NCBI RefSeq assembly: GCF_900156335.1
Contig: NZ_FTMZ01000009.1
Location: forward strand, 97,151-161,150
Direction of reading: 5' to 3'
DNA: 64,000 nucleotides
Source: Sphaerotilus natans
GTDB taxonomy: Bacteria; Pseudomonadota; Gammaproteobacteria; Burkholderiales; Burkholderiaceae_C
Positions 45,018 to 54,798 of the stretch are shown here, in pieces; the first letter of the stretch is position 1; every line of letters starts with the position of its first letter. The notes beneath the pieces were generated by a model that did no database searches, had not been told where the DNA came from, and was given only the letters and a program-made list of their open reading frames with translations. The translations under genes and the position numbers were made by a program.

Positions 45018-45584
45018 TCAGCCCGGCGGCGTCATCTCGGCCTGGCAGCGCGGGCAGACGACGTAGTCGACCTGCAGCGGACGGGCCGCGTGAACATGCT
45101 CGGGCGGCTCCCAGTAGCCCTGGGGCGTGCAGACCCACAGGCAGATGCTGCAGCGCAGCCACGGCGGCGTGCCCGGACTGGGCAGCAAAACCGCGCTGCA
45201 GGTCTCGAAACGCAGTGCGGTGGCCCGTGGCCGGGCCTGAACAAGCATGTGCTCGACGCGCACCCAGCCGTCGGGCAGGGGCTGCAGCCGCATCTGCATC
45301 TGCCGCGACAGTGCGGGCGCATCGCAGCGGTAGTTCAGCAGGCGCGGCTGCTGGGTCAGCCGGACCGCCTGCAGCGCCGATTCGATGAACATGCGCGTCG
45401 TGTCGCCCGCCAGGAAGCGGCCCAGCGGGCGGCCGATCACGCCATCGCGGAAGGCATTGCCGCCGCCCTGGCCCGCCTGCGCCGCCGCATCCCAGTCCGG
45501 ACTCACGTCGATGACCCGATTGTCCCGGTCGAGCAGATACCAGGAGGCCAGCGCCACCGCAGGCGCAGAGCTCACGGCGTGCAT
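45018..45584 (-). CDS. PAS-like protein with a C-terminal cysteine cluster
   Basis: A 188-residue protein that I cannot assign. Residues about 10-120 look PAS-like (SWYLLDRDNRVIDVSPDWDAAA, then GRPLGRFLAGDTTRMFI (parts)). The end carries two cysteine pairs, CSICLWVC and CPRCQ, typical of a metal or redox site. It starts at the ATG at 45584, which lies inside the end of the 1548-residue gene; the overlap is 13 bases and implies coupled translation. It may modulate that protein or be an accessory sensor. Confidence 0.6.
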   Translation of the reverse strand: MHAVSSAPAVALASWYLLDRDNRVIDVSPDWDAAAQAGQGGGNAFRDGVIGRPLGRFLAGDTTRMFIESALQAVRLTQQPRLLNYRCDAPALSRQMQMRLQPLPDGWVRVEHMLVQARPRATALRFETCSAVLLPSPGTPPWLRCSICLWVCTPQGYWEPPEHVHAARPLQVDYVVCPRCQAEMTPPG

Positions 45585-48500
45585 TCGAGCATCGCGGCCG
45601 AGGCCAGCCAGCGCCCGCACTCGCCGGCCGGCATCGGCCGCCCGCGCAGGAAGCCCTGCACCAGCAGATCCTGGCCGCGCTCGCGCAGGCACTGCTGCAG
45701 CACCTCGGTCTCGACGCCCTCGGCGACCAGCCGCAAGCCCAGCGCCCGGCCCAGGCCGATGACCGCCTCGACGATCTCGCGGTCGTCGCGCTGGTCCGCC
45801 ATGCCCTGCACGAAGCTGCGGTCGATCTTCAGCTCGCGGATCGGCAGGTGGCGCAGCAGCGCCAGCGACGAGTAGCCGGTGCCGAAGTCGTCGAGCGAGA
45901 GCTGCACGCCCAGCATCTCGAGCCGGCGCAGCACCCGGTCGAGCGCCTCGTCGCGGCGCAGCAGCGCGCTCTCGGTGATCTCGAGCACCAGGCACTCGCC
46001 GGGCACGCCGTGCGCGATCAGCAGCTGCTGCAGCCGGTCGGGCAGGCCGGCGTCACGCATCTGGCGGGCGGCCAGATTGACCGACATGCACAGCTCGACA
46101 TGGCCCTGCGCCCGCCATGCCGCCAGCTGCCGGCAGGCCTGATCGAGCACCCAGTCGCCGATGCGCTCGATCAGCGAGGACTCCTCGGCGATCGGCAGGA
46201 AGACCGACGGCGCGATCAGCGTCCCGGAGGGCGCCCAGCGCAGCAGGGCCTCCACGCCGTGCACCGCCCCCGTGCGCAGATCGACCTGCGGCTGGTAGTG
46301 CAGCACCAGCTCGTCGCGGCCGAGCGCCTGGCGCAGACCGCTCTCGATGTGCAGGCGCTGGCGCGCGCTGCTGCCGACCTCGCTGGCGTAGAACTCGCAG
46401 CGCCCGCGCCCGGCGTTCTTCGCCCGGTACATCGCCGCATCGGCATGGCTGAGCAGCGTGGCGGCATCGCTGGCGTCGCCCGGATAGAGCGCCACCCCGA
46501 TGCTGGCGCTGGTCGACAGCAGCGTGCCGCGGAACGGAATCGGCTCGGCCAGCAGCAGCTGGATGCGCTCGACCGTCAGCAGGCACTCGTGGCGCGAGGT
46601 GTTCTCCAGCAACAGGACGAACTCGTCGCCGCCCAGCCGCGCCAGCGTGTCGCAGGCCCGCACGCAGCCGCTGATGCGCTGCGCGGCCAGCTTCAGCACC
46701 TCGTCGCCGGCGTCATGGCCCAGGCTGTCGTTGATGGTCTTGAAATGATCCAGATCGATGAAGCACAGCGCGATCTCGGTGCGCTGGCGGCGCGCGTTGT
46801 CGATCGCGTGGCTGGCGCGGTCCATCAGCAGGCTGCGATTGGGCAGCGTGGTCAGCGCGTCGTGGGTGGCCTGGTGGCGCATTTCCTCACGGGTGCGGGT
46901 CAGGTCGGAAATGTCGGTCAGTGCCACCACCACATGCGTGATGCCGCCCGTCTCGTCGGCCAGCGGACTGGCCGACATCCAGCAGGTCGCCGTCGAGCCG
47001 TCCGCGCTGCGTCCCAAGACCTCGCCCTGCCACCGACCCTGCTGACGCACCTTGGCCAGCAGGTCGACCAGGAAGCTCTCGTCATGGCGCTCGCCGTCCA
47101 GGAAGTCCGCAAGCTGGCCGAGCAGCGCCGCCTCGCTGCGGCCCGCGAGCTGGCACAGCGCCCCGTTGACCCGCTCGATGCGGCCCTCGGCGTCCAGGAT
47201 CATCAGCCCCTCGGAGCTGACCTCGAAGACCTTGGCGGCGATGCGCAGCGACTCGTCGGCCTGGCGCATCGGCGTCAGGTCGACCGCCTGCATGCCGATG
47301 GCCTCGAGCGTGCCGGCGGCGTCATGCAGCCCGAAGCGGGTCGCCCACCACCAGCGCTTGCCGTTCGCGAAGACAAAGCTCTGCTCGGTCTCGGTGGTCG
47401 TGCCGTCGCGCAGCAGGTCGAGATCAGCCTGGCGCAGCAGGCTGGCGATGTCGGCCGGCATCAGCTGCGCGTCGGTGCGCCCGACCAGGCTGTCCGCCTC
47501 CAGCCCGAAGAACTCGGCGTAGCGCGCGTTGGCGAACTGGTAGCGCCCGCTGGTGTCCTTGATCGCCATCAGCGCCTGCCCGTGGCTGAGCACCGACAGC
47601 AGCCGCTGCTCGACCTGGCGTGTCTGGCGCTCGGCCCGGGCCAGATCGGTGTTGTCGACCACCGTCAGCACCACGCCACGGCGCTCGCCGCCCAGCACGT
47701 TGTGGCTGAGGTGCAGCACATACTCGCGCCCGTCCTCGCCGGGCGGCAGGTCCAGGGACAGCGGGCTGGCGCTGGCCTGGGCCTGCACGATGGCGGCCAC
47801 CAGATCCGGAATGCCGCTGGGGCGGTACATCGTCGACAGCGGCAGCCCGGTCGCGCCCCGGCTGAGCCGGAACAGCCGCTCGGCCGCCAGGTTGTAGCGG
47901 TTGATGCAGAAGGTCTCGTCGATCACCAGCATGGGCATCGCGATGCTGTTCTGGATGCTCTGCAGCTCCTCGGCCAGCTGCTGGTGGCGCCGCCACTGGT
48001 GATTGAGCTCGGCATTGACGGTGGAGAGCTCCTGGTTGGTGGCCTGCAGCTCCTCGTTGGCCGATTCCAGCTCCTCGTTGCTGGCCTGCAGCTCCTCGTT
48101 GGTGGCCTGGGCCTCCTCGTTGAGCGCCTGCATTTCCTCGTTGAAGGACTCGAGCTGCTCGATCAGGCTCTTCATGCGCGCCCGCGCATCGGCCAGTTCG
48201 GCGGCCTCGGCCGCGCCCGACTCCGCAGGCGTGATGCGCCGGGTGCCCCGCGCGCGCATCGGCAGGAAGGCCAGCAGCACCAGCCGGCTGCCCGGGCTGG
48301 CGCCGGAGAAGGCCTGCAGCACCATCTGCCAGCGCCGACGCCGGCGCTGCTGCACCAGTGTGATCTCGGTCTGATGGGTGTCCTGCGAGCCATCGCCCAG
48401 CAGCGCGCACAGCAGCCGCAGCTCGGTCTCGATCTCGGGGCGGGCCATCGACAGCACGTCGAAGGTCTGCGCACCGGCGCGCAGCTGCAGGAAGTCCGCG

Positions 48501-50218
48501 ACATCGCCATGCACCTGCAGCACCCGCAGCCGCTCGTCGAGCAGCACGCAGGGCGGCAGGTACAGCCGCGCCCCCTGGCGCAGCAGGGCCAGCTCCAGCT
48601 CGACCGCACTGGCCTGCGACGACAGGCGCTGCGGCGCAGGCGAAGCAGGCGGACGGGCCATCGTGCCCGGCATGGCCTCCTCCGGCGAGGCCGGCGGCAT
48701 CAGGTCGATGGCCGCGCCGCCCAGCCGGGCGGTCAGCGCCCGCCCGACGCGGCGCTCGTACAGCCTCACCTCGCTGTCAAGCGAGCGGAACAGATCCTCG
48801 TGATGCAGCGCCGACTCGTTCTGGCCGAGCATCAGCAGCCCGCCCGGGCGCAACGCGAAATGGAACATGCGCATCACCCGCGCCTGCGCCTCGGGCTTCA
48901 GGTAGATCAGCACATTGCGGCAGCTGATCATGTCGAGCCGGGGAAACGGCGGATCGCGGGTCAGGTCATGCCGGGAGAAGACGATGCTCTCGCGCAGCGC
49001 CTTGTCGATCTCGACATGCTGGCCCAGCGCGTGAAAGTGCAGTGCGCGCAGGCGCTCGGGCAGCGCCGTCATCGTCGCCCCGTCGTACACGCCGCGCCGG
49101 GCCTGCTGCATCGCCTCCAGGTCCAGATCGGTCGCGAAGATCTGCAGCGGATGCTCGTCCAGCCGGTCGCCCAGCGCATCGCGCCAGACCATCGCCACCG
49201 AATAGGCCTCCTCGCCGGTGGCACAGCCTGCCACCCAGACGCGCACCGGCTCGCCGGCCGGCTTGCGCGCCAGCACCCGCCCGACCTGCGCGACCAGATG
49301 CTCGAAGGCCAGCGGATTGCGCCAGAAGGAGGTGACCGAGATCAGCGTCTCGCGCGCCAGCGCCTCGATCTCGTCCGAATCGGTGCCGAGCCGGTCGAGA
49401 TAGGCCGACAGCGTGTCCGCCCCGACCGCCTGCATGCGCCGGGCCAGCCGTCGGCGCAGCGTCGGCTCCTTGTAGTCGGCCAGGTTGATGCCGCAATGCC
49501 GGCGCACCCGCTGGAAGAGCGCGTTCAGGTCGGCATCGGCCGGGATCGGCAGCACCGGGGCCAGCAGTTCATCATCGACCCGATCGGCCGCGGCCAGGAT
49601 GTCGGCCTCGCCAATCGGCGGACTCATCGGCGCGGCCGCCCAGAGCGCCAGGGCACGGCCCATCGCCTCCAGGGACATGCGCCGGCTGCGCCCGACGATG
49701 CGCTCGGCGGCTTCGGGCATGCCGCTGTAACGGGCGCTGTCGGCGCTCTCCACCAGCACCAGTCCACCCGCATCCCGGATGCGCTGCATCCCGTTCGCGC
49801 CGTCGCTGCCGGTGCCCGACAGCACGATGCCCGCCGCCCGGGGCCCGATCTGCTGGGCCAACGACTCGAAGAAAAGATTGATCGACGGCCGCGGGATCGA
49901 GTGCGGCTCAGGCTCGGTCAGCCGCAGCCGGCCGGCCTCCAGCCGGATATGCGCATTGTTGGGCGTGACCAGCACGGTGTCGGAACGCGGCAGGTCGCCA
50001 TCGCTGACCTCCTGCACCGTCATCCGGGTGTGCGGCCTCAGGATCTCGGCCAGAACCGAACGATGGCTCGGAGCCATGTGCTGGAGAAGCACGAAGCACA
50101 GCCCGGAATCGACAGGAAGCTGTGCGAGCAGCAGGCGCAGGCTTTCCAGCCCGCCGGCCGACGCTCCCACGCCAACGAGCCCCGTCAGCACAGGCGGGCT
50201 CTCCGTTTTCATCTCCAT
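45572..50218 (-). CDS. CheB-CheR-PAS-GGDEF-EAL hybrid signalling protein
   Basis: A 1548-residue single chain. A CheB methylesterase-like part (about 1-200, GASAGG and GTGSDGANG with the Ser/Asp of the triad, QHM) is followed by CheR (about 215-490, VAGCATGEEAYSVAMVW and SCRNVLIYL). A long coiled coil (about 679-736) is a heptad-like NEELxA repeat. Then come PAS modules (about 780-1120), GGDEF (RLGGDEFVLLLE near 1193) and EAL (EALLRW near 1322, LEITESALL, LDDFGTGYSS). All key motifs are intact. Related CheB-CheR-PAS proteins exist; the GGDEF-EAL end makes it a large c-di-GMP node. The start is ATG 50218, with a second ATG two codons in. Confidence 0.93.
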   Translation of the reverse strand: MEMKTESPPVLTGLVGVGASAGGLESLRLLLAQLPVDSGLCFVLLQHMAPSHRSVLAEILRPHTRMTVQEVSDGDLPRSDTVLVTPNNAHIRLEAGRLRLTEPEPHSIPRPSINLFFESLAQQIGPRAAGIVLSGTGSDGANGMQRIRDAGGLVLVESADSARYSGMPEAAERIVGRSRRMSLEAMGRALALWAAAPMSPPIGEADILAAADRVDDELLAPVLPIPADADLNALFQRVRRHCGINLADYKEPTLRRRLARRMQAVGADTLSAYLDRLGTDSDEIEALARETLISVTSFWRNPLAFEHLVAQVGRVLARKPAGEPVRVWVAGCATGEEAYSVAMVWRDALGDRLDEHPLQIFATDLDLEAMQQARRGVYDGATMTALPERLRALHFHALGQHVEIDKALRESIVFSRHDLTRDPPFPRLDMISCRNVLIYLKPEAQARVMRMFHFALRPGGLLMLGQNESALHHEDLFRSLDSEVRLYERRVGRALTARLGGAAIDLMPPASPEEAMPGTMARPPASPAPQRLSSQASAVELELALLRQGARLYLPPCVLLDERLRVLQVHGDVADFLQLRAGAQTFDVLSMARPEIETELRLLCALLGDGSQDTHQTEITLVQQRRRRRWQMVLQAFSGASPGSRLVLLAFLPMRARGTRRITPAESGAAEAAELADARARMKSLIEQLESFNEEMQALNEEAQATNEELQASNEELESANEELQATNQELSTVNAELNHQWRRHQQLAEELQSIQNSIAMPMLVIDETFCINRYNLAAERLFRLSRGATGLPLSTMYRPSGIPDLVAAIVQAQASASPLSLDLPPGEDGREYVLHLSHNVLGGERRGVVLTVVDNTDLARAERQTRQVEQRLLSVLSHGQALMAIKDTSGRYQFANARYAEFFGLEADSLVGRTDAQLMPADIASLLRQADLDLLRDGTTTETEQSFVFANGKRWWWATRFGLHDAAGTLEAIGMQAVDLTPMRQADESLRIAAKVFEVSSEGLMILDAEGRIERVNGALCQLAGRSEAALLGQLADFLDGERHDESFLVDLLAKVRQQGRWQGEVLGRSADGSTATCWMSASPLADETGGITHVVVALTDISDLTRTREEMRHQATHDALTTLPNRSLLMDRASHAIDNARRQRTEIALCFIDLDHFKTINDSLGHDAGDEVLKLAAQRISGCVRACDTLARLGGDEFVLLLENTSRHECLLTVERIQLLLAEPIPFRGTLLSTSASIGVALYPGDASDAATLLSHADAAMYRAKNAGRGRCEFYASEVGSSARQRLHIESGLRQALGRDELVLHYQPQVDLRTGAVHGVEALLRWAPSGTLIAPSVFLPIAEESSLIERIGDWVLDQACRQLAAWRAQGHVELCMSVNLAARQMRDAGLPDRLQQLLIAHGVPGECLVLEITESALLRRDEALDRVLRRLEMLGVQLSLDDFGTGYSSLALLRHLPIRELKIDRSFVQGMADQRDDREIVEAVIGLGRALGLRLVAEGVETEVLQQCLRERGQDLLVQGFLRGRPMPAGECGRWLASAAMLECTP

Positions 50219-50331
50219 GTCGATCGGCTCCGTACTGCTTTTGCTGTCACGGCCACTTCTTTTTGGAGCAACCTGAACTTCTCATCCTGCCCTAAATTGA
50301 TCAATTAATGAACACATTCATGTGACACCGT

Positions 50332-51342
50332 TCACGACTGGCTGGCGCCTGCCACCCCGAACCCCCACGCCACCAGCGTAAAGCTGCCAAAGGCCAGCAC
50401 CGTCGAGGCCAGAATGATTCGGGCCACGCGGCCGTTGTCAGCGCGGTAGCGCTCGGCCAGCAAGGAGACATTGCTGGCACTGGGCAGCGCGGCCGCCAGC
50501 GTCAGCACCATCAGCTGGAAGTCGCTCAGGCCCAGGCCGGCCTGCTGGGCCAGCCGGCCGCCGCCCCAGACCAGCGCAGGATGCACGACCAGCTTGATCA
50601 GTGCCACCGGCAGATAGCGGCGCGGCGACATCGGCGGCGCGGGCTGCCCCTGCGCGTCCAGCCCGGAACGCCACAGCACGGCGCCGATGGTGAACAGCGC
50701 CACCGGGCTGGCGGCGTCGGCCAGCATCGCGATCACCCGGTCCACCGGCCCCGGCAGCGACAGCCCGGTCACCGACATCAGCGCGCCCAGACCGATCGAC
50801 CACGGCAGCGGATTGGACAGCGCCGCGCGCAGCGAGCGCAGCACCGCCGCCCGCGCCGCCGCCGCGTCGCCCGCATGCGAGGCGGCCGGATCGTCGTGAT
50901 GCAGCTGCGCGATGGCGATGCACAGCGAACTGGTGACGAACAGGTCCAGCAGCACCGTGGTGATCACCGGCCCGGCCGCCGCCGGCCCGAGCAGCGCCAC
51001 CAGCAGCGGCACGCCCATGAAGCCGGTGTTGGGGAAGGCGGCCACCAGCGCGCCGAAGGCGGCGTCGCGCAGATTGCCGGCCGCGCGCCGGGTCAGCGTG
51101 ATCGTCAGCGCCACCACCGCCAGCGCGCAGGCCAGATAGAGCCCCAGCACCGCCGGATCGAGCAGCTCGGCCACCGGCAGCCGCGCGCCGAAGCGCAGCA
51201 GCATGCACGGCAGCGCGAAGTACAGCACGAAGGCGTTGAGCCCCGGGACCGCCGCCAGCGGCAGCAGCCCGCGCCGCGCGGCGAGGTAGCCGATCAGGAT
51301 CAGCGCGAAGAACGGAACGGTGACGGTGAGAATGGCCTGCAT
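50332..51342 (-). CDS. AEC-family (auxin efflux carrier-like) transporter
   Basis: A 336-residue inner-membrane protein with about ten helices in two five-helix units. The start MQAILTVTVPFFALILIGYL and the central NTGFMGVPLLVAL are typical of the AEC family. Bacterial members export or import organic acids such as malate or malonate; substrate unknown. ATG 51342 gives the family start; the frame continues upstream but with no match. The gene stands alone, divergent from an EEP-family gene (110 bases between starts). Confidence 0.88.
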   Translation of the reverse strand: MQAILTVTVPFFALILIGYLAARRGLLPLAAVPGLNAFVLYFALPCMLLRFGARLPVAELLDPAVLGLYLACALAVVALTITLTRRAAGNLRDAAFGALVAAFPNTGFMGVPLLVALLGPAAAGPVITTVLLDLFVTSSLCIAIAQLHHDDPAASHAGDAAAARAAVLRSLRAALSNPLPWSIGLGALMSVTGLSLPGPVDRVIAMLADAASPVALFTIGAVLWRSGLDAQGQPAPPMSPRRYLPVALIKLVVHPALVWGGGRLAQQAGLGLSDFQLMVLTLAAALPSASNVSLLAERYRADNGRVARIILASTVLAFGSFTLVAWGFGVAGASQS

Positions 51343-51452
51343 GGTCGGGCAGTATCCCAGCGATGTGCCGGGGTGACATCCGGATCGGCACACCGGGCGG
51401 CGACAATCGGCGACCCGTTTTTCCACATCCGCCGCCCGACGGAGACCCGCCC

Positions 51453-52580
51453 GTGACCCTCGCCTCCCCCGCCCTGCGCAGCCTGGCGCGCTTCGGCGTG
51501 ATCGCCTCGACGCTGATGGCCGTCGCGTTCACCTGGCTCTACCACTTCGCGCCACGTCATCTGGCGCTGGTCGAGCTGACCCGCTATGCGCCCTTCCTGA
51601 TCTACCTGGTGCCGGGGCTGATCGCCTGGGTGCTGTCCTGGCTGCTGGCGCCGCTGTGGCGCGTCGTCGCCACGCTGGCGGTGGCGCTGATGCTGACCGC
51701 GGTGATGGATGTCTCCACCGGCCTGAGGAGAGATGCGCTGCCACCCGACACGGCCGCGGCCGGCGTGCGGCCGGTACGGCTGATGACCTACAACATCAAG
51801 TCCTACCGCGCGGCCTTCCGCTGGGGCGGCTTCGTGCCGCTGAACAACGAGATCGCCTCGCAGCAGCCCGACATCCTGGTGATGCAGGACGCCCGCGAGG
51901 TCTCCCGCGCCGGCGATCTGCCTTTCGGCATGCGCGAGGTGCTGCCCGAGCACAAGCTCTACACCTACGGCCAGTACGCGATCGCCAGCCGCTTCCCGCT
52001 GTCGGACTGCCGGCGCGGCGACATCTCCTTCCGCGGCGAGAAGCACGAGTACATCCGCTGCACCGTCGACATCGGCGGCACGCTGGTCGACGTGATCACC
52101 GCCCACCTGCTGACGCCGCGCGCCGGGCTGAACGCCGCCCGCTTCGAACTGCACCAGGGCCTGGACGACTGGAACCACAATGTCGCCGACCGCATGACCC
52201 AGGTCGACGCGCTGGTGCGCGATCTGGTGCCGCTGCGCCGTCCGACCATCCTGGCCGGCGACCTGAACGCGCCCGAGCACTCGCCGGTGGTGCAGACGCT
52301 GATGGGTATCGGCCTGCGTGACGCCTTCTCCGCCGCCGGCCGCGGCTGGGGCTACACGCACGGCCATTCGCTCAAGCCCTGGGTGAGCTTCCTGCGCATC
52401 GACCACATCCTCGTCAGCCCGGAGATCGGCGTGACCTCGGCCCATGTCGGCTGGCGCGGCGGCTCCGAGCACCGCCCGGTCATCGCCGACCTGCTGGTGC
52501 CGGTGCGGCAGGGCCTGAAGAAATCTGTGGACAAGTCTGTGGATAAACCTGTGGATAAGCCTGTTGGCAAGTCGAAGTGA
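51453..52580 (+). CDS. Membrane-linked endonuclease/exonuclease/phosphatase-family protein
   Basis: A 375-residue protein. About 90 residues at the start form two or three membrane helices (ARFGVIASTLMAVAFTW, APFLIYLVPGLIAWVLSWLL), followed by an EEP-type catalytic domain. Motifs are RLMTYNIKSYRA, LVMQDAR, GDLNAPEHS, and FLRIDHILVS then GSEHRPVIADL. These match DNase I-fold hydrolases; the substrate (nucleic acid, phospholipid or a phosphate ester) is unknown. The GTG at 51453, with GGAG upstream, gives a sound start. The C-terminal tail VDKSVDKPVDK is encoded by repeats of CTGTGGANAA. The stop overlaps the next start. Confidence 0.82.
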   Translation: MTLASPALRSLARFGVIASTLMAVAFTWLYHFAPRHLALVELTRYAPFLIYLVPGLIAWVLSWLLAPLWRVVATLAVALMLTAVMDVSTGLRRDALPPDTAAAGVRPVRLMTYNIKSYRAAFRWGGFVPLNNEIASQQPDILVMQDAREVSRAGDLPFGMREVLPEHKLYTYGQYAIASRFPLSDCRRGDISFRGEKHEYIRCTVDIGGTLVDVITAHLLTPRAGLNAARFELHQGLDDWNHNVADRMTQVDALVRDLVPLRRPTILAGDLNAPEHSPVVQTLMGIGLRDAFSAAGRGWGYTHGHSLKPWVSFLRIDHILVSPEIGVTSAHVGWRGGSEHRPVIADLLVPVRQGLKKSVDKSVDKPVDKPVGKSK

Positions 52581-52792
52581 GCCGCCCTCGTCCCGACTGG
52601 ACGCCGCCGATGCGCGAGGGCGTCGGCGCCAGCCGCGTGGCGGTGACGCCGGGCCCGTGGCGCACGGTGCTGGAGTTTCTGTGCGCGCGGCTGCCCGCGC
52701 TGGACGCCAGCGCCTGGCAGGCGCGCCTGGACGCCGGCGAGGTGCTGGCCGCCAACGGCCGGCCTGTGGACAAGTCCGAGCCCTGTGGACAA
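52526..52792 (+). repeat. Patch 2 of the dispersed word CTGTGGANAA (5 copies)
   Basis: Cores start at 52526, 52538 and 52550, exactly 12 bases apart, then 52765 and 52784. The copies at 52538 and 52550 are exact DnaA-box 9-mers. A degenerate fourth unit follows at 52562. All are in the plus orientation. They cross the EEP/RluA gene junction. Confidence 0.85.
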
Positions 52793-53533
52793 CATCGGCT
52801 GCTCTGGTACTGGCGCCGCCTGGAGGCGCCCGAGCCGCGCGTGCCCTTCGACGAGGTCGTCCTGCACCGCGACGAGCGGCTGCTGGTGGTGGACAAGCCG
52901 CATTTCCTGCCGATGACGCCCAAGGGCCGCCACCTGCACGAGACGCTGCTGGTGCGGCTGAAGAAGGCCACCGGGCTGGACACGCTGGTGCCGCTGCACC
53001 GGCTCGACCGCGAGACCGCCGGCGTCGTGCTGTTCTCGCTCGATCCGGCCAGCCGCGGCGCCTACCAGGCGCTGTTCCGCGACCGTGCGATCGAGAAGGT
53101 CTACGAGGCGGTCGCGCCCTGGCGCGAGGCGCTGGGCGCGACGCTGCCACGCCTGCACGCCAGCCGCCTGGCCGAGCGCGAGGGCGAGCGCTTCATGCAG
53201 ATGCACGAGGTGCCGGGCGAGCCCGACGCCTTCACCCGCATCGCGCTGATGGACCGCGACGCCGCCAGCGGCCTGGCGCGCTACCGGCTCGAACCCCTGA
53301 CCGGGCGCAAGCACCAGCTGCGCGCGCACCTGGCCGCGCTGGGCGTGCCCATCGTCGGCGACCGCATCTATCCGGTGCTGCAGCCCGCGCCGGCGCCCGA
53401 CGCGCCGCCCGACTGGCGCGAGCCGCTGCGCCTGCTCGCGCGCGAGATCGCCTTCGTCGACCCGATCGACGGCCGCGCCCGCCGGTTCGAGAGCCAGCGC
53501 ACGCTCAGCCTGCTCAGCCCAGCGACGGCTTGA
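52577..53533 (+). CDS. RluA-family RNA pseudouridine synthase
   Basis: A 318-residue pseudouridine synthase. The catalytic block HRLDRETAGV is at residues 141-150, with the aspartate that attacks uridine. FDEVVLHRDERLLVVDKPHFLPM (parts) and GRKHQLRAHLAALGVPIVGD (parts) are the flanking family motifs. It may modify 23S rRNA or tRNA, but the subfamily target is not certain. It starts with GTG inside the EEP stop (GTGA), so the pair is translationally coupled. Two CTGTGGANAA words fall in its N-terminal coding part (RPVDKSEPCGQH). Its 3' end overlaps the convergent ROK gene by 20 bases. Confidence 0.9.
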   Translation: MSRPRPDWTPPMREGVGASRVAVTPGPWRTVLEFLCARLPALDASAWQARLDAGEVLAANGRPVDKSEPCGQHRLLWYWRRLEAPEPRVPFDEVVLHRDERLLVVDKPHFLPMTPKGRHLHETLLVRLKKATGLDTLVPLHRLDRETAGVVLFSLDPASRGAYQALFRDRAIEKVYEAVAPWREALGATLPRLHASRLAEREGERFMQMHEVPGEPDAFTRIALMDRDAASGLARYRLEPLTGRKHQLRAHLAALGVPIVGDRIYPVLQPAPAPDAPPDWREPLRLLAREIAFVDPIDGRARRFESQRTLSLLSPATA

Positions 53534-54743
53534 GGAAGATGTCCTTGTCCGGGAAGAACTGGGTGTGCAGCGGCAGCAGCGCGCCGCCCAGCGCCCGGGC
53601 ATGCGCGCCGACCCGGCCGGTCAGCAGCGCCGGCGCGTGCAGGCCGTCGAAGCGGTAGACCGCCAGGCGCTGGCCGGTGCGCTCGATCAGCGCATCGATC
53701 AGCGGCCGCGCCAGCGAGCCGTCGACGATCACCGCATCCAGATCGAGCATGGCCGAGCCGCTGGCGGTGGTCATCGCCAGCGCCAAGCTGGCCTGCTCCA
53801 GCCAGGGCTCGACCAGCGCGGCGAAGCGCGGCTCGACGATGTCGTCGCGCTGCACCTGCAGCGGATCCAGCCCGGCCTGCAGCAGCGCCTGCTCCAGCTG
53901 CCAGCCCGAGGCGACTTCCAGCAGCTGCGGCGGTGGCTCGCCGCCGCGCGCCAGCCCCACCGGCAGCGAGCCGATCGCGCCGGCATTGCCGCGCTGGCCG
54001 GTCACGATGTGGCCCGACAGCACCAGGCCGCCGCCGACGAAAGTGCCGACGAAGATGTAGAGAAAGCTGCGCACCGCGGTGCCGTGGCCCTGCAGCAGCT
54101 CGGCCACGCAGGCGGCGGTGGTGTCCTTGGCGAAGCTCACCGGCAGATGCGTCAGCGCCTCGACCTCGCGGCGCAGGTCCAGATGCTCCCAGCCCGCCAG
54201 CGCGCCGTGCGCCTGCGAGCCCAGCACGCCCGACCACTTCTCCATCGACAGCGGCGAGCTCAAGCCCAGCCCCACCACCCGCGCCCACAGGCCGCCGAGC
54301 TGCTGCTGCAGCCGCGTCAGCCCCTCGGCGATGCAGGGCAGCACCCGCTGCGGATCGGGCAGCTCGTAGTGGAACTCATGGCGATGGCGCACCCGACCGA
54401 CAAAGTCGCAGGCCAGCACCTCCAGGCTGCGCCGGCCGACCTGCACGCCCAGACTGATCGCGCCGTCCGGGTTGAGCGCCAGCGGCACCGAGGGCTGACC
54501 GATGCGCCCGCGCACCCGCTCCTGCTTGAGCAGCAGCCCGTCGTCGAGCAGCCGGCTGACGATGACCGAGACGGTCTGCGACGACAGCTGCGTCAGCCGC
54601 GCCAGATCGGCCTTGGCGATCGCGCCATGCAGGCGGATCGCCTGCAGCACGGTGCGCTCGTTGAACTGGCGCATGCCGCTGTGGTTCGACCCGCGAACGG
54701 CACGTTCGTCAGGCTCGAAGGCGGCGGCGGAAAGGGAGTGCAT
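53514..54743 (-). CDS. ROK-family transcription regulator
   Basis: A 409-residue regulator with an N-terminal winged helix (RQFNERTVLQAIRLHGAIAKADLARLT (parts), SSQTVSVIVSRLL) and a C-terminal ROK sugar-kinase-like domain (GLGLSSPLSM, GTFVGGGLVLSG, GNAGAIGSLPVG). The usual kinase ATP motif is not obvious, which suits a regulator of the NagC/XylR type. It probably senses a sugar or sugar phosphate. It is divergent from the transaldolase-like gene, with a palindromic site in the 129-base gap. The ATG at 54743 is used; the 3' end overlaps the RluA-type gene by 20 bases. Confidence 0.9.
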   Translation of the reverse strand: MHSLSAAAFEPDERAVRGSNHSGMRQFNERTVLQAIRLHGAIAKADLARLTQLSSQTVSVIVSRLLDDGLLLKQERVRGRIGQPSVPLALNPDGAISLGVQVGRRSLEVLACDFVGRVRHRHEFHYELPDPQRVLPCIAEGLTRLQQQLGGLWARVVGLGLSSPLSMEKWSGVLGSQAHGALAGWEHLDLRREVEALTHLPVSFAKDTTAACVAELLQGHGTAVRSFLYIFVGTFVGGGLVLSGHIVTGQRGNAGAIGSLPVGLARGGEPPPQLLEVASGWQLEQALLQAGLDPLQVQRDDIVEPRFAALVEPWLEQASLALAMTTASGSAMLDLDAVIVDGSLARPLIDALIERTGQRLAVYRFDGLHAPALLTGRVGAHARALGGALLPLHTQFFPDKDIFLKPSLG

Positions 54744-54798
54744 GGCGGCAGACAGGATCAGAGCGGCCCAGCATGCCCGAATCGGCGGCGCAGCTCCA

